Positions 16,920 to 27,508 are shown, counted from the first letter of the stretch. The stretch: 57,262 bases of DNA from JBCCFK01 sp965262315 (GCA_965262315.1 CBDHFJ010000087.1:1-57262), one strand, 5' to 3'. The notes: generated by a model not told the origin, from the sequence alone. Translations and numbers: made by a program.

Positions 16920-17774
16920 CTACCCCAGCCCGCGGTTGTCCTGCTTCAGCGCCGTGTCGACGGTCAGCGCCGACGCCACGACGAGCGATCGGAGCGGGTC
17001 CTCGAGCGGGCGGTGGATCTGGAGGACGTAGTTGTCCGCGGTGGTGAACAAGGTCTTCGCCACACCCTCGAACGTCTTGGTGATCCGGGCCACCTCGGTG
17101 TCGGATGCGTCGGAGAGCGAGAAGTTCCACGCCCGCCAGTTCTCCGCCTGGATCCCGCCGATGCGGCTGCCGGCGACGTTGTAGGAGAACCGGATCTTGC
17201 CGAAGACGTTCTCCTGGGCCACCTCGCCGACATCGTTGCCCACGCCGTCCTGGATGATGACCCGCGACTTCACGAACTTCGCCGGCCGGGTGACCTGCAT
17301 GAGCACGTTGCCCTGCATGTCGACGACCTGGAGCTTGTGGGTGAAGAACTGGTCCATCGACCCGAGCACGCGGAGCACCTTCTTGGCCGCGTTCTGGCCG
17401 ACCTGGCGGACCGCGCCGAGCTGGGTGCCATGGCGGTCGTAGATGGCGTACTCGTTGTTGACCTCGATGATCTTGGCCTTCTGGTTCACGACCAGGATCG
17501 GCTCGCCGAAGATGGTGCCGTCACCCTCGAACGCCGCGGCGGTGCCCGCACCCTGACGGGCAGCGGCATCCAGGTGCCGGTCCACCTGTTGTTGGACCTT
17601 CTCCGGAGACTGCGTACCGACCGGCATCTTGGCCTGCCCGGTCGGCGGGTCCGTGCTCTGCCGTCCGTGTGACGAGACGTGCTCGGTCCACGCGGTTCCG
17701 TCCCAGTACCGCAGCTCGTGGCGGCCGAACGGGTCGGGATACCAGTCTGCGGCAGGGTTCTGGCTCTCGGTCAC
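16920..17774 (-). CDS. DUF2510 / phospholipid-scramblase-related protein
   Basis: 284 residues. Residues 10-35 are a DUF2510 module (WYPDPFGRHELRYWDGTAWT), a short WW-like repeat common in actinobacteria. From about 85 to 275 it follows the scramblase/LURP-one tubby-like barrel: LVVNQKAKIIEVNNEYAIYD, HKLQVVDMQGN, SYNVAGSRIGGI. Relatives are annotated as phospholipid scramblase-related although lipid scrambling is not shown in bacteria. GTG start with a TACTCT element 6 nt upstream. Confidence 0.85.
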   Translation of the reverse strand: MTESQNPAADWYPDPFGRHELRYWDGTAWTEHVSSHGRQSTDPPTGQAKMPVGTQSPEKVQQQVDRHLDAAARQGAGTAAAFEGDGTIFGEPILVVNQKAKIIEVNNEYAIYDRHGTQLGAVRQVGQNAAKKVLRVLGSMDQFFTHKLQVVDMQGNVLMQVTRPAKFVKSRVIIQDGVGNDVGEVAQENVFGKIRFSYNVAGSRIGGIQAENWRAWNFSLSDASDTEVARITKTFEGVAKTLFTTADNYVLQIHRPLEDPLRSLVVASALTVDTALKQDNRGLG

Positions 17775-17780
17775 GGCGAG

Positions 17781-17786
17781 AGAGTA
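17781..17786 (-). promoter_or_regulatory. candidate leaderless -10 element of the scramblase-related gene
   Basis: TACTCT on the minus strand, 6 nt before the GTG at 17774, so the mRNA could begin directly at GTG. Confidence 0.48.
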
Positions 17787-17822
17787 TCGCTCGCAGGCCG
17801 AGCCACCGGCATCAGCTCGGCG

Positions 17823-18692
17823 TCAGTCGAGGTCGGGAAGTCCGGTCGGATCGTGGGCGTCCGCGTTGTCGAGGAGCCGAGGCACGCCCACCTTCGCGGC
17901 GACCAGGATGCGGACGTTCGCATCGATCTCGGCGACCGGGACGAGCGAGGCCGCGTCGACCACCGCCACGTAGTCGAGGTCGGCCAGGGGCTCGGCGTCG
18001 AACATCTCGACCATGAGCCGCTCGACCGCGACCGGCGACCGCTCCCCCGCCCGCACCGCTTCCACGGCGGTGCGCAACGAGCGGCTGAGCACTCGCGCCG
18101 CCACCCGCTGGTCGGGGTCGAGGTACACGTTCCGGCTGGACATGGCGAGGCCATCGGGCTCGCGCACGATCGGGCATCCGACCACCTCGACCGGGAACGA
18201 GAGGTCCGAGGCCATCCGGGTCACCACCTGGAGCTGTTGCCAGTCCTTCTCGCCGAAGTAGGCGCGGCACGGACCGGCGATGTTGAAGAGCTTGGCGACG
18301 ACCGTGGCCACCCCGGCGAAGTGTGTGGGGCGCGACGCGCCTTCCCACGATGCGGCGATCTCGGCCACCGTCACCTCGGTGGCGATGGGCTGGGGGTACA
18401 TCTCCTCGACCGGGGGCACGAGGAGCACGTCGACACCGGCCGCTCGGCAGCGCTCGGTGTCGGCATCGAGATCGCGGGGGTAGTCCTCGAGATCCTCACC
18501 CTCGGCGAACTGGAGTGGGTTGACGAAGATCGTGGTCATCACCACGTCACAGTCGGCGGCCGCGGCCGTCATCAGCGACACGTGCCCGTCGTGCAGGAAA
18601 CCCATGGTCGGGACGAGGCCGACGGTGGCGCCCTCGGCCCGGGCGGCATCGAGACGACCGCGGGCCTCCGCGATCGTGTGGACGATCTCCAT
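17823..18692 (-). CDS. panC: pantoate--beta-alanine ligase
   Basis: PanC makes pantothenate from pantoate, beta-alanine and ATP. 289 residues with the nucleotidyltransferase signature VPTMGFLHDGHVSLM, the family TIFVNPLQF, GEKDWQQLQ and the KMSKS-like MSSRNVYL. The ATG at 18692 matches the family N-terminus. It lies 2 nt after the DUF2520 gene and downstream of folK, an arrangement also found in mycobacteria. panD and panB are not in the window. Confidence 0.96.
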   Translation of the reverse strand: MEIVHTIAEARGRLDAARAEGATVGLVPTMGFLHDGHVSLMTAAAADCDVVMTTIFVNPLQFAEGEDLEDYPRDLDADTERCRAAGVDVLLVPPVEEMYPQPIATEVTVAEIAASWEGASRPTHFAGVATVVAKLFNIAGPCRAYFGEKDWQQLQVVTRMASDLSFPVEVVGCPIVREPDGLAMSSRNVYLDPDQRVAARVLSRSLRTAVEAVRAGERSPVAVERLMVEMFDAEPLADLDYVAVVDAASLVPVAEIDANVRILVAAKVGVPRLLDNADAHDPTGLPDLD

Positions 18693-18694
18693 CG

Positions 18695-19405
18695 CTATCG
18701 CTCCCCTGCCAACCGTCGAGCCTCTTCCACCATCGCTTGGTAGCTCGCCTGCTCGTCGGGAGGCAAATGCCGGAGGTGCCGGGCGATCGTCTCGTCGTCT
18801 CCTCTGGCCGCCGGTCCGGTGAGCGCGTCGGCGGCCCCGAGCGTCTCGGCGTTGGCCAGCGACTGCCACGCGAGGTTGAGATAGGCCTCGGGGGGAACCG
18901 AAATCGAGCGAGCGAGACGTTCCACCTGGCCGATCAGCGCCACCAGGTGGTTCGAGGCGACGCACGCGGCCGCGTGGTAGACGGCACGGTCCTCGTCGGG
19001 CACCGTGAACGACCGACCGCCGAGCGCGTCGACGACCGCAGCGAGCACCGGGGCCGTGCCGGCCAGCGCGAACCAACACGAGGCCCGGAGTCGGTCCGCT
19101 CCGACCTCGGCGTTGGGCAACGACATCAGCGGATGGATCGAACCGACTCGAGGATGCGGCTCCAGGACATCGGTGGTCAGCGAGCCCGCGACGTGGGCGA
19201 CAACCGCGTCGCCCGCCGACATCGTCGCGGCCACGTCGGCGACCGCACCGTCGGGCACACAGATCAGGACCAGATCGACACCCGTGGCCGCGCGGCGCAC
19301 ATCTGCCCCACGACCCAGTCCCTCGACCGCCCAGCCGACCTCGCGCAACGCCCGTTCGAAGCTGCGACCCGCCCGACCAAGGCCGATGATGCGGACCGAG
19401 GGCAT
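18695..19405 (-). CDS. Rossmann-fold DUF2520 protein
   Basis: 236 residues. The N-terminal NAD(P)-binding fold has IIGLGRAGRSFERALREVG and the second strand DLVLICVPDGAVADVA. The C-terminal helical DUF2520 domain (about 120-230) contains YHAAACVASNHLVAL, which resembles 6-phosphogluconate-dehydrogenase-type C-domains. Function is not established; the gene is a standard neighbour of panC in actinobacteria, which suggests a link to pantothenate or folate metabolism. It shares one base with the folK stop and lies 2 nt from panC. Confidence 0.88.
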   Translation of the reverse strand: MPSVRIIGLGRAGRSFERALREVGWAVEGLGRGADVRRAATGVDLVLICVPDGAVADVAATMSAGDAVVAHVAGSLTTDVLEPHPRVGSIHPLMSLPNAEVGADRLRASCWFALAGTAPVLAAVVDALGGRSFTVPDEDRAVYHAAACVASNHLVALIGQVERLARSISVPPEAYLNLAWQSLANAETLGAADALTGPAARGDDETIARHLRHLPPDEQASYQAMVEEARRLAGER

Positions 19406-19851
19406 CAGAGGCGGCCGATGTTGCGGACCTCACCCTCGTCGGGGTCCGTCCATCCGTCGGCGACGTCGGGCGCGACGTCACGCAAGGGGACCATGACGAA
19501 GGCCCGCTCGAACATGCGGGGATGGGGCACCGTGAGGTCGGGTTCGTCGACGGTCTCGCCGTCGACCCACAACACGTCGACGTCCAGGGTCCTCGGACCC
19601 CACCGGACCCGCCGTTCCCTACCGGCGCCGCGCTCGAGACGGCGGCACAACTCGAGGAGCTCACGAGCCGACAGCTCCGTCTCCAACAACGCGACGAGGT
19701 TCAGGTAGGCGTCCTGTTCCGGACCACCGATCGGGTCGGTCTCGTACAGGTCCGAGACCGACACCAGGTCGGGGGTGGCAGCGACCGCGTCGCGCAGATA
19801 CTGCCGCCGGTCGCCGAGATTCGAGCCGAGGCCGAGCAGGGCCCGAGGCAT
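19405..19851 (-). CDS. folK: 2-amino-4-hydroxy-6-hydroxymethyldihydropteridine diphosphokinase
   Basis: HPPK transfers pyrophosphate from ATP to the pterin in folate synthesis. 148 residues with LGLGSNLGDR, YLNLVALLET, GRERRVRWGPRTLDVDVLW (the catalytic HPPK signature) and the C-terminal PHPRMFERAFVMVPL. folB, folP and folE, which accompany folK in many actinobacteria, are absent here; a phosphatase-like gene stands in that place. Confidence 0.96.
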   Translation of the reverse strand: MPRALLGLGSNLGDRRQYLRDAVAATPDLVSVSDLYETDPIGGPEQDAYLNLVALLETELSARELLELCRRLERGAGRERRVRWGPRTLDVDVLWVDGETVDEPDLTVPHPRMFERAFVMVPLRDVAPDVADGWTDPDEGEVRNIGRL

Positions 19852-19855
19852 CCGG

Positions 19856-20380
19856 TCAGGCGTCGATCAGTCGGGCCGCGGCGCTGACGAGCTCGCGTCC
19901 GACGGGGCCGAGCTGGCGCTGCGTGATCTGTTCGATGACGGTGATCGCACGCGGGGAGGCGTCGATCAGACCGCTCCAGATCAGGTAGCCGGCGATGAAC
20001 CCGCACAGCTTGTCGCCCAGTTCCTCGTGGTGAACCAGCACCCGGTTGCCGGCCTCGAGCATGCCGGCGAGCTCCTGGTATGCCTGACCGAGGGCAGTGC
20101 TGTCCGCGGGGCCGACCGGCCAGTGGCGGTACGGAACGTGCTGCTCTTCGTAGTTGTGCAGGTTGTGGGGCGCGTCGATCAGCGAGATCACCCAGGTGAA
20201 GTCACGCTGCTTGATCCAGATGATCTCTTCCATTCGCCGAACCCGGCGATGCTGGGACCCGTAGCCGCCCGGACGTTCGGAGATGGCCAGGCGATCGGTC
20301 ACGATCCAGTGGAAGTGGCGGGGCTCGATGCCTTCGGCCCACTTGCCACGCATGGTCATCTGCGCCAGTGGTGTGTCCAT
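19856..20380 (-). CDS. dual-specificity-phosphatase-like protein, catalytic Cys replaced
   Basis: 174 residues with a DSP/tyrosine-phosphatase layout: an N-terminal strand-turn, VISLIDAPHNLHNYEE, YRHWPVGPADS in place of the general-acid loop, then the P-loop position. There the sequence is VLVHHEELGDKL instead of HCxxxxxR: Cys is His118 and Arg is Lys124. It should therefore be catalytically dead and may bind phospho-ligands or partners. ATG at 20380 (GTG one codon earlier is possible). Located 4 nt before folK on the same strand. Confidence 0.75.
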   Translation of the reverse strand: MDTPLAQMTMRGKWAEGIEPRHFHWIVTDRLAISERPGGYGSQHRRVRRMEEIIWIKQRDFTWVISLIDAPHNLHNYEEQHVPYRHWPVGPADSTALGQAYQELAGMLEAGNRVLVHHEELGDKLCGFIAGYLIWSGLIDASPRAITVIEQITQRQLGPVGRELVSAAARLIDA

Positions 20381-20417
20381 CACGTCATCCAGGGGTCGGG
20401 CGGGGAAATCGTGGGCG

Positions 20418-20423
20418 AGCTTA
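20418..20423 (-). promoter_or_regulatory. weak -10 candidate upstream of the phosphatase-like gene
   Basis: TAAGCT on the minus strand about 38 nt before the start would serve the phosphatase-like gene, folK, DUF2520 and panC. No -35 at the right distance. Confidence 0.3.
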
Positions 20424-20533
20424 CATTGACCGTTGACACCGTGTGGCCGAAAACGGGCGAAGAGCTGGGGTTTTCCGAGATCCTCCCAGGCACATCAGCC
20501 ACACCCGCCACAGGGTTCGCGGGAGCCCCACCA

Positions 20534-20557
20534 GGCGCGGCAGTCACATGCCGCGCC
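20534..20557 (-). terminator. hairpin just after ftsH
   Basis: GGCGCGGCA / TGCCGCGCC pair perfectly (9 bp) around a six-base loop, beginning 4 nt after the ftsH stop codon. There is no U-tract, as is common for actinobacterial stem-only terminators. It separates ftsH from the folate-pantothenate genes. Confidence 0.65.
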
Positions 20558-20561
20558 GACC

Positions 20562-22544
<1,983 letters not shown>

Positions 22545-22551
22545 GCCGACG

Positions 22552-22557
22552 ACGCTA
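22552..22557 (-). promoter_or_regulatory. candidate leaderless -10 element of ftsH
   Basis: TAGCGT on the minus strand, 7 nt before the ftsH ATG. Confidence 0.48.
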
Positions 22558-22660
22558 GTGGTGGCCTTCGGCCTCCGGAATCCGCCGTTGGGACCCTTCC
22601 CGACAGGTTCGAGTCACGCGTGGTGGGACCACATCACCCGGGGTGGCCGACAGGGCCGCC

Positions 22661-23224
22661 TCAGTGACTCTCGGCGCGATAGCGGCCGAGGAACGGCAGG
22701 TTTCGGTAGCGCTCGGCCACGTCGAGCCCATAGCCGATGACGAACTCCGGCGGGATCTCGAAACCCACGTACTTGAGGCCGAGATCGGCGGGCTGGCGCC
22801 CCGATCGGACCAGCAGCGCGCACACCTCGAGCGACGCCGGACCCCGCGACTCCAGGTTCCGCCGCAGGTAGCTCAGCGTGAGACCGCTGTCGATGATGTC
22901 CTCGACCACGATGACGTCACGACCGGCGATGTCGATCTCGAGATCCTTGACGATGCGGACGACACCACTCGTCTTGGTGGAGTTGCCGTACGACGACACC
23001 GCCATGAAGTCGAACTCCACCGGCAGGTCGATGGTGCGCGACAGATCCGCCATGAAGACGAACGCACCCTTCAGCACCCCGACCAGCAGGGGCGCTCGCC
23101 CCTGGTAGTCACGCGTGATCTCGGCACCGAGTTCGCCGATGCGAGCCTGCAACTCCTGCTCGGTGAGCAGGATGTCGTCATCATCGAACCGCCCGAACGG
23201 AGTCGCCTCGGCCACGGCCTGCAC
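22661..23224 (-). CDS. hpt: hypoxanthine phosphoribosyltransferase
   Basis: Salvages hypoxanthine and guanine to IMP and GMP using PRPP. 187 residues, normal length, with the PRPP loop VIVVEDIIDSGLT, PLLVGVLKGAFVF and KYVGFEIPPEFVIGYG. No ATG is available; the GTG at 23224 lies 1 nt after the tilS stop, and a second GTG three codons later is possible. The tilS-hpt-ftsH order is widespread in bacteria. It gives the cell an outlet for bases produced by the deaminases encoded later in the window. Confidence 0.95.
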   Translation of the reverse strand: MQAVAEATPFGRFDDDDILLTEQELQARIGELGAEITRDYQGRAPLLVGVLKGAFVFMADLSRTIDLPVEFDFMAVSSYGNSTKTSGVVRIVKDLEIDIAGRDVIVVEDIIDSGLTLSYLRRNLESRGPASLEVCALLVRSGRQPADLGLKYVGFEIPPEFVIGYGLDVAERYRNLPFLGRYRAESH

Positions 23225-23225
23225 C

Positions 23226-24152
23226 CTATTGCGAGGTCGGCGGTTCGAGGTGGAGGCGCTGGGCGGATCGGCGAACGCGCCAGCCGGCGCCGATGTCGGT
23301 CGCTTCGGCCTCCAGCCGCGCCACCGCCAGCACCCGATCCACCGTGGCCAGGTCGGGAGGGTGCTCGCTCGCCGTGCCGGTGCGCAGCCAGACCCGAATC
23401 GCGCTCCGAGCGAGGACCTCCGGCGCGGCGGCGACGGCTCGGGCGTCGGTCGGGTCCAGGCTGGCGGCCTCGCGGTCGAGGATGGCTCCGCCCTGCCGGA
23501 ACAGCTCCGCCTGGCGCACGAGCACATCCACCACGTCGCGGTCGGCGATGTGCGCCATGAGCGGCAGGAGCTCGTGCCGGACCCGATTGCGCCGGTGGGC
23601 CGGGCTGAGGTTGCTCGGGTCGTGTGCCACGGTGAGTCCCAGCCGAGCACACAGGTCGCCCGTCTCGGCTCGACGGAGCGCCAGCAGCGGCCGCCGCGGC
23701 CCGGGCTCCATGCCTCGGAGACCGTCCCAGGCGCTGCCGCGAAGCAGGGCCAGGAGCAGCGACTCGGCCTGGTCGTCGGCGGTGTGGCCCGTGGCCGCCG
23801 TGTCTCCGACGACGTCGTACCGGGCCCGCCGAGCTCGGGCCTCGACGTTGGGGCCCGGCGGGACCGGCGCGGGAACGGTCTCCCAGGTCGCACCCACGCG
23901 TTCGGCGACCGCCGCGACCAGCGCCGCCTCTGCGGCCGACTCGGGGCGGAGGGCGTGATCGACGTGGACGGCATGCGCCTCGGCACCACTCGCACGAGCG
24001 AGCACGAGCAGGGCCATGGAGTCGGGGCCCCCGCTCACCGCACACCGGATGGGTCCGGGCCCGAAGGCGCAGCGCTCGAGAAGCGCCGCGACGTGGGCGG
24101 CGTGGGGCGCACCGACGATGTCGATCAGGGCCGGGTCGAGATCGTCGGCCAC
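23226..24152 (-). CDS. tilS: tRNA(Ile)-lysidine synthase
   Basis: TilS attaches lysine to C34 of the CAU-anticodon tRNA-Ile. 308 residues with the PP-loop ATPase motif AVSGGPDSMALL near residue 40, the HVDHALR strand, and GHTADDQAESLLL followed by RPLLALRR typical of TilS. The C-terminal tRNA-binding domain is the short actinobacterial form. It starts 7 nt after the DUF2342 gene and ends 1 nt before hpt. Confidence 0.94.
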   Translation of the reverse strand: MADDLDPALIDIVGAPHAAHVAALLERCAFGPGPIRCAVSGGPDSMALLVLARASGAEAHAVHVDHALRPESAAEAALVAAVAERVGATWETVPAPVPPGPNVEARARRARYDVVGDTAATGHTADDQAESLLLALLRGSAWDGLRGMEPGPRRPLLALRRAETGDLCARLGLTVAHDPSNLSPAHRRNRVRHELLPLMAHIADRDVVDVLVRQAELFRQGGAILDREAASLDPTDARAVAAAPEVLARSAIRVWLRTGTASEHPPDLATVDRVLAVARLEAEATDIGAGWRVRRSAQRLHLEPPTSQ

Positions 24153-24159
24153 GACGTCG

Positions 24160-25245
24160 TCAGACGACGGCCACGTCCTGGTCGGCAGGGGTGGTCATCC
24201 GGTCGATCCAGAGCTGAGGCGCCTTGATCTCGTCCATCGACGGCAGGTTCTCGGGCTGTTCCCACGCCCGGTTCACCAGTTCGGGACCACCGACCTCTTC
24301 GACCGCGGCGATGAAGCGCTCACCCGCCTGGTACTGGTTGAGCTTGGCCTCGATGCCGATGACCTTCTGGAAGAAGCGGCTGACGCCCTTGGCGGAGTTG
24401 CGCCGGGCCCGCAGGGTCTCCGAGAAGCGCTCGGCGCTGGGGATCCGGTCGGCGCCGGCGCGGTCCATGGTGACGTCGCCGTGGCCTTCGAGCAGGCTCA
24501 TCATCCCGGAGATCTTGTTGAGCACGACCTGTTGTTCCGGGGTCGCGAGCAGCGCGGGCAGTCCGCCGTCGGCCAGGGCGTCCTCACCGTTCTTGCGGGC
24601 CTCCATGATGCGCTCGACGGCCTGCTTGAGGACCTTGGGGTCGGGGTCGACGGCGTCGAGCGTCTCGCCGACGAGGCCGAGGAAGTGTTCACGCAGCCAT
24701 GGGACGCCGGTGAACTGCGCGCGGTGGGTGACCTCGTGGAGCGCCAGCCACAGCCGGAACTCCTCCGGCGGGAACCCGTGCTTGCGCTCCAGGGCCATCA
24801 CGTTGGGCCCCACGTAGTAGACGATGTCCTGGTCCTCGGGATTCTCGTCCTCGATGATCAGCAGGTCGTACTGGCCGAGCACTCGCGACGACATCCAGCC
24901 GAGGAGCACCCCGACCTCGGTACCGCCGACCTTGCCCGCCATGCTGGCCATCCGCGAGTTGCGGCGCGCCTTGGTGGAGAGCTTGTCGGTGACCGGCGCC
25001 AACAGGCGCTGGAACGAGGCGATGTTGGCGCCGATCCACTGGGGCCGATCGGCCACCCGGGCGCGGGCGTTGCCGCTCAGTGAGCGCAGGCCGGTCTCGG
25101 CGGCGACCAGTTCCTCGGCCTCGGCGGTGAACCGTGCGAAGTCCGGTTCGAGTGTGGCGTAGTGGTACGACTGAACCGGCTGGTTCCGGCTCGCGATCTT
25201 GGTGGCGACCCGCTGCGCGAGGTCCCAGTCGACGGGGCCGGACAC
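24160..25245 (-). CDS. DUF2342 zinc-dependent metalloprotease-like protein
   Basis: 361 residues of the actinobacterial family annotated as putative hydrolase / coenzyme F420 biosynthesis-associated. The zincin-like motif HEVTHRAQF lies near residue 174, followed by a distal GHGDVTMD that can supply a third ligand. The family core GWMSSRVLGQYD is present. Physiological substrate is unknown. GTG at 25245 begins the homologous N-terminus (SGPVDWDLAQRVA). In mycobacteria the homologue also stands next to tilS and hpt. Confidence 0.9.
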   Translation of the reverse strand: MSGPVDWDLAQRVATKIASRNQPVQSYHYATLEPDFARFTAEAEELVAAETGLRSLSGNARARVADRPQWIGANIASFQRLLAPVTDKLSTKARRNSRMASMAGKVGGTEVGVLLGWMSSRVLGQYDLLIIEDENPEDQDIVYYVGPNVMALERKHGFPPEEFRLWLALHEVTHRAQFTGVPWLREHFLGLVGETLDAVDPDPKVLKQAVERIMEARKNGEDALADGGLPALLATPEQQVVLNKISGMMSLLEGHGDVTMDRAGADRIPSAERFSETLRARRNSAKGVSRFFQKVIGIEAKLNQYQAGERFIAAVEEVGGPELVNRAWEQPENLPSMDEIKAPQLWIDRMTTPADQDVAVV

Positions 25246-25253
25246 GGGGCGGC

Positions 25254-25403
25254 CTAGTTCCGCTTCTGGTACCGCTTGGGATACCGCGGCTTGACGACCT
25301 TCATGAAGTAGCCGAGACCGGTGCCGAGCACCATGAGAATGGCGACCGGGACCAGCGTGACACCGATCCACCAGTGCCATTCGGGGGCTGCGAGAACGTC
25401 CAT
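25254..25403 (-). CDS. small membrane protein, 49 aa
   Basis: 49 residues: short Trp-rich N-terminus (MDVLAAPEWHWWIGV), one hydrophobic helix (about 14-34) and a strongly basic tail (KVVKPRYPKRYQKRN). ATG at 25403 has TACTAT 7 nt upstream, and the stop lies 8 nt before the DUF2342 GTG. It therefore appears to be the first gene of the transcript that continues through DUF2342, tilS and hpt. No family name; the topology suggests N-out/C-in with the basic tail in the cytoplasm. Confidence 0.75.
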   Translation of the reverse strand: MDVLAAPEWHWWIGVTLVPVAILMVLGTGLGYFMKVVKPRYPKRYQKRN

Positions 25404-25410
25404 GGCTCAG

Positions 25411-25416
25411 ATAGTA
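25411..25416 (-). promoter_or_regulatory. candidate leaderless -10 element of the 49-aa gene and its operon
   Basis: TACTAT on the minus strand, 7 nt before the ATG at 25403; a good match to TANNNT with a T-A-T end. Confidence 0.52.
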
Positions 25417-25454
25417 GACGTCGCGGCGCCCCATCTGGCACGTCGGGTGACGCG

Positions 25455-26666
25455 TCATCGGGGTTTCGGCCACCGCGACCTGCCACCGAGGGTCGTCGCC
25501 GCCGCGACCAGGTAGATCAGCGCCGAGGCCGTGATCGCTGCACCGATCCCCACCTGGCGCGCCACCAGGCCCAGGACGATGCCCCCGCTGATCTCGCCCA
25601 CCGAGCCGGCCTGGCCGACGAACGAGTGGACGGTCGCTCGGTTGTGCCGATCCGTGAAGTGGTTCGTCCAGCCGATCGTGGCCGTCTGGGCGACTTCACG
25701 CATCATCCCCGCACCGAGGACGCCACCCAGCGCGACGGCCAGCAGATCGGCCCGAGCAAGGACGGCGACGCCCACCGCCGTGACCAGATGCAGCGACGCG
25801 AGCGAAGGGACCAGGCGACGGCCGGCGAGCGCCGGTGCGGCAGCGAACAGCACTGCGGCCGCACCCAGCGATTGCAGGACCGCCGTCGATCCCATGATCA
25901 GCGCCGGATCGACGGCCTGCTCCTGGAGGTCGATCTGGTCCAGGCGAGCGACCGAGAGGCGGTCCACCGCTTCGCTGGCGAACCCGGCGAGGACGGCGGC
26001 CACGAGCAGGATGCGTAGGCCCGGCACCCGCGCCGCGGCGAACCCGTCGCCGAGCAGTTGACGGAACCTGGCCCGGGCAGAGACGTCGTGGCGCTCGAAG
26101 CCGGTCTCGGGCATCCGGGCCGCCAGGTACACCCCCCAACCGACCAGGACGACGCCGATCGTCACCAGCGCGACCGTGAGCCCGGCGACCGAGGCCAGCG
26201 CCGCCATCACGACCAGGCCGGTCACGGCGCCCAGGGATTGTGCGCGCCCCCGCCTCGGCAGCACGCGGTCGACAGCCTCCACCGATCCCACCTCGTCGGT
26301 GAACCATGCGGTCTCGGCCCCGCTTCGGAAGGTGGTGCCGAAGGCCCAGACCGCCTGGCTCACCACGAGCGCTGCGAACGAGGACGCCAACCCGGCGGCA
26401 GCGATGGCAGCGCCGCAGACCACGAAGGCGATGATCACGGACTGCCGGCGGCTGCGGATGTCGGCCACCACACCGGTGGGGATCTCGGCGAGCAGGATGG
26501 TCACCTCCTTGGTGGTGCCCAGGAGCAGCAACTCGAGTGGATCGAGGCCGACATCGATGACGACCCGCAGGAAGAAGAGGGTCCAGTAGCTCGACCAGCA
26601 GAGCTGCCAGACGAACCCCGAGCGGAGGAAGATGCGGAGGGCGTCGTCGGCTCGAGTCGGGTGCAC
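25455..26666 (-). CDS. MFS transporter
   Basis: 403 residues with about twelve hydrophobic helices. The loop 2-3 region reads EIPTGVVADIRSRRQS, a version of the MFS GxLaDrxGrr motif, and a long basic loop separates the halves around residue 195. It resembles DHA1-type efflux proteins of unknown substrate. GTG start; the divergent AraC-type gene 54 nt away is a candidate regulator. Confidence 0.85.
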   Translation of the reverse strand: MHPTRADDALRIFLRSGFVWQLCWSSYWTLFFLRVVIDVGLDPLELLLLGTTKEVTILLAEIPTGVVADIRSRRQSVIIAFVVCGAAIAAAGLASSFAALVVSQAVWAFGTTFRSGAETAWFTDEVGSVEAVDRVLPRRGRAQSLGAVTGLVVMAALASVAGLTVALVTIGVVLVGWGVYLAARMPETGFERHDVSARARFRQLLGDGFAAARVPGLRILLVAAVLAGFASEAVDRLSVARLDQIDLQEQAVDPALIMGSTAVLQSLGAAAVLFAAAPALAGRRLVPSLASLHLVTAVGVAVLARADLLAVALGGVLGAGMMREVAQTATIGWTNHFTDRHNRATVHSFVGQAGSVGEISGGIVLGLVARQVGIGAAITASALIYLVAAATTLGGRSRWPKPR

Positions 26667-26706
26667 CGAACGATCTTGCCCATCGGACCGGTCGGCGGGT
26701 TAGCGC

Positions 26707-26712
26707 TATGGT
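26707..26712 (+). promoter_or_regulatory. candidate leaderless -10 element of the AraC-family gene
   Basis: TATGGT, 8 nt before the ATG at 26721. No -35 at normal spacing. Confidence 0.45.
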
Positions 26713-26720
26713 GACGGTTG

Positions 26721-27467
26721 ATGCCGCCAGAGCGACAGCCTCGGATCAGCCCGGCCCGATTCGCCTACGCCGAGGGACACGCGACCGGCATCCACGCCCA
26801 CGACGACCACCAGCTCGTGTACGCCGGCCAGGGCGTGCTCTCGGTCGAGACCGCCGGCGTCCGCTGGGTGCTCCCGGCACCGCGCGCCGCCTGGATCCCG
26901 GCGCAGGTCCCCCATGCGGTCTTCGCCGAATCGGCGGCGACCATGGCCACCCTCTACGTCGAGGCCGCAGGGCCCGCTGTCCGTGACGGCATGGGCGTGC
27001 TCGACGTGTCTCCCCTGCTTCGCCAGCTCGTGCTCCATCTGCTCGACGAGCCGCCGGCCGGGCCCGAGCGTCGACGAATCGAGCAGGTGACGCTCGACCA
27101 GCTCGCCGCGGCCGGCGCGTCGCCGCTCGAGCTGCCACGACCGACCGACCCGCGGCTCCGCACCATCGCCGACCTGCTCCACGCGGACCCCAGGGACGAT
27201 CGGACACTCCGGGACTTCGGGGCCGTGGTCGGCGCCAGCGAACGCACCCTGCAGCGCCTGTTCGTCGCCGAGACCGGCACCACGTTCGGGCGCTGGCGAA
27301 CTCGGCTGCGGCTCCAACAGGGTCTGATCTGGCTCGGTCGCGGCCACACCGTGACCACGGCGGCGGTGCGGAGCGGCTACGACCAGCCGAGCGCGTTCAT
27401 CGCCGCCTTCAAACGCAGCTTCGGCACCACGCCAGGCCGCTTCGTCCATGCCGAACTGGACCGCTGA
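26721..27467 (+). CDS. AraC-family transcriptional regulator
   Basis: 248 residues. The N-terminal cupin (about 10-90) has HAHDDHQLVYAGQGVL with histidines placed as in metal-binding cupins. The C-terminal double helix-turn-helix (about 150-248) has FGAVVGASERTLQRLFVAET and YDQPSAFIAAFKRSFGTTPG. The last is the AraC signature. ATG at 26721 is preferred over the adjacent TTG. It probably controls the divergent MFS gene. Confidence 0.9.
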   Translation: MPPERQPRISPARFAYAEGHATGIHAHDDHQLVYAGQGVLSVETAGVRWVLPAPRAAWIPAQVPHAVFAESAATMATLYVEAAGPAVRDGMGVLDVSPLLRQLVLHLLDEPPAGPERRRIEQVTLDQLAAAGASPLELPRPTDPRLRTIADLLHADPRDDRTLRDFGAVVGASERTLQRLFVAETGTTFGRWRTRLRLQQGLIWLGRGHTVTTAAVRSGYDQPSAFIAAFKRSFGTTPGRFVHAELDR

Positions 27468-27508
27468 GCGCGAGGGAATCCCCCGGCATCCCACCGGGTT
27501 TGCGGGGC

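Noticed and set aside
17823..19664. Apparent 613-aa fusion running from folK and DUF2520 out-of-frame sequence into panC
   Set aside because: The first half is out-of-frame sequence of the DUF2520 and folK genes; PanC homology starts exactly at the ATG at 18692.
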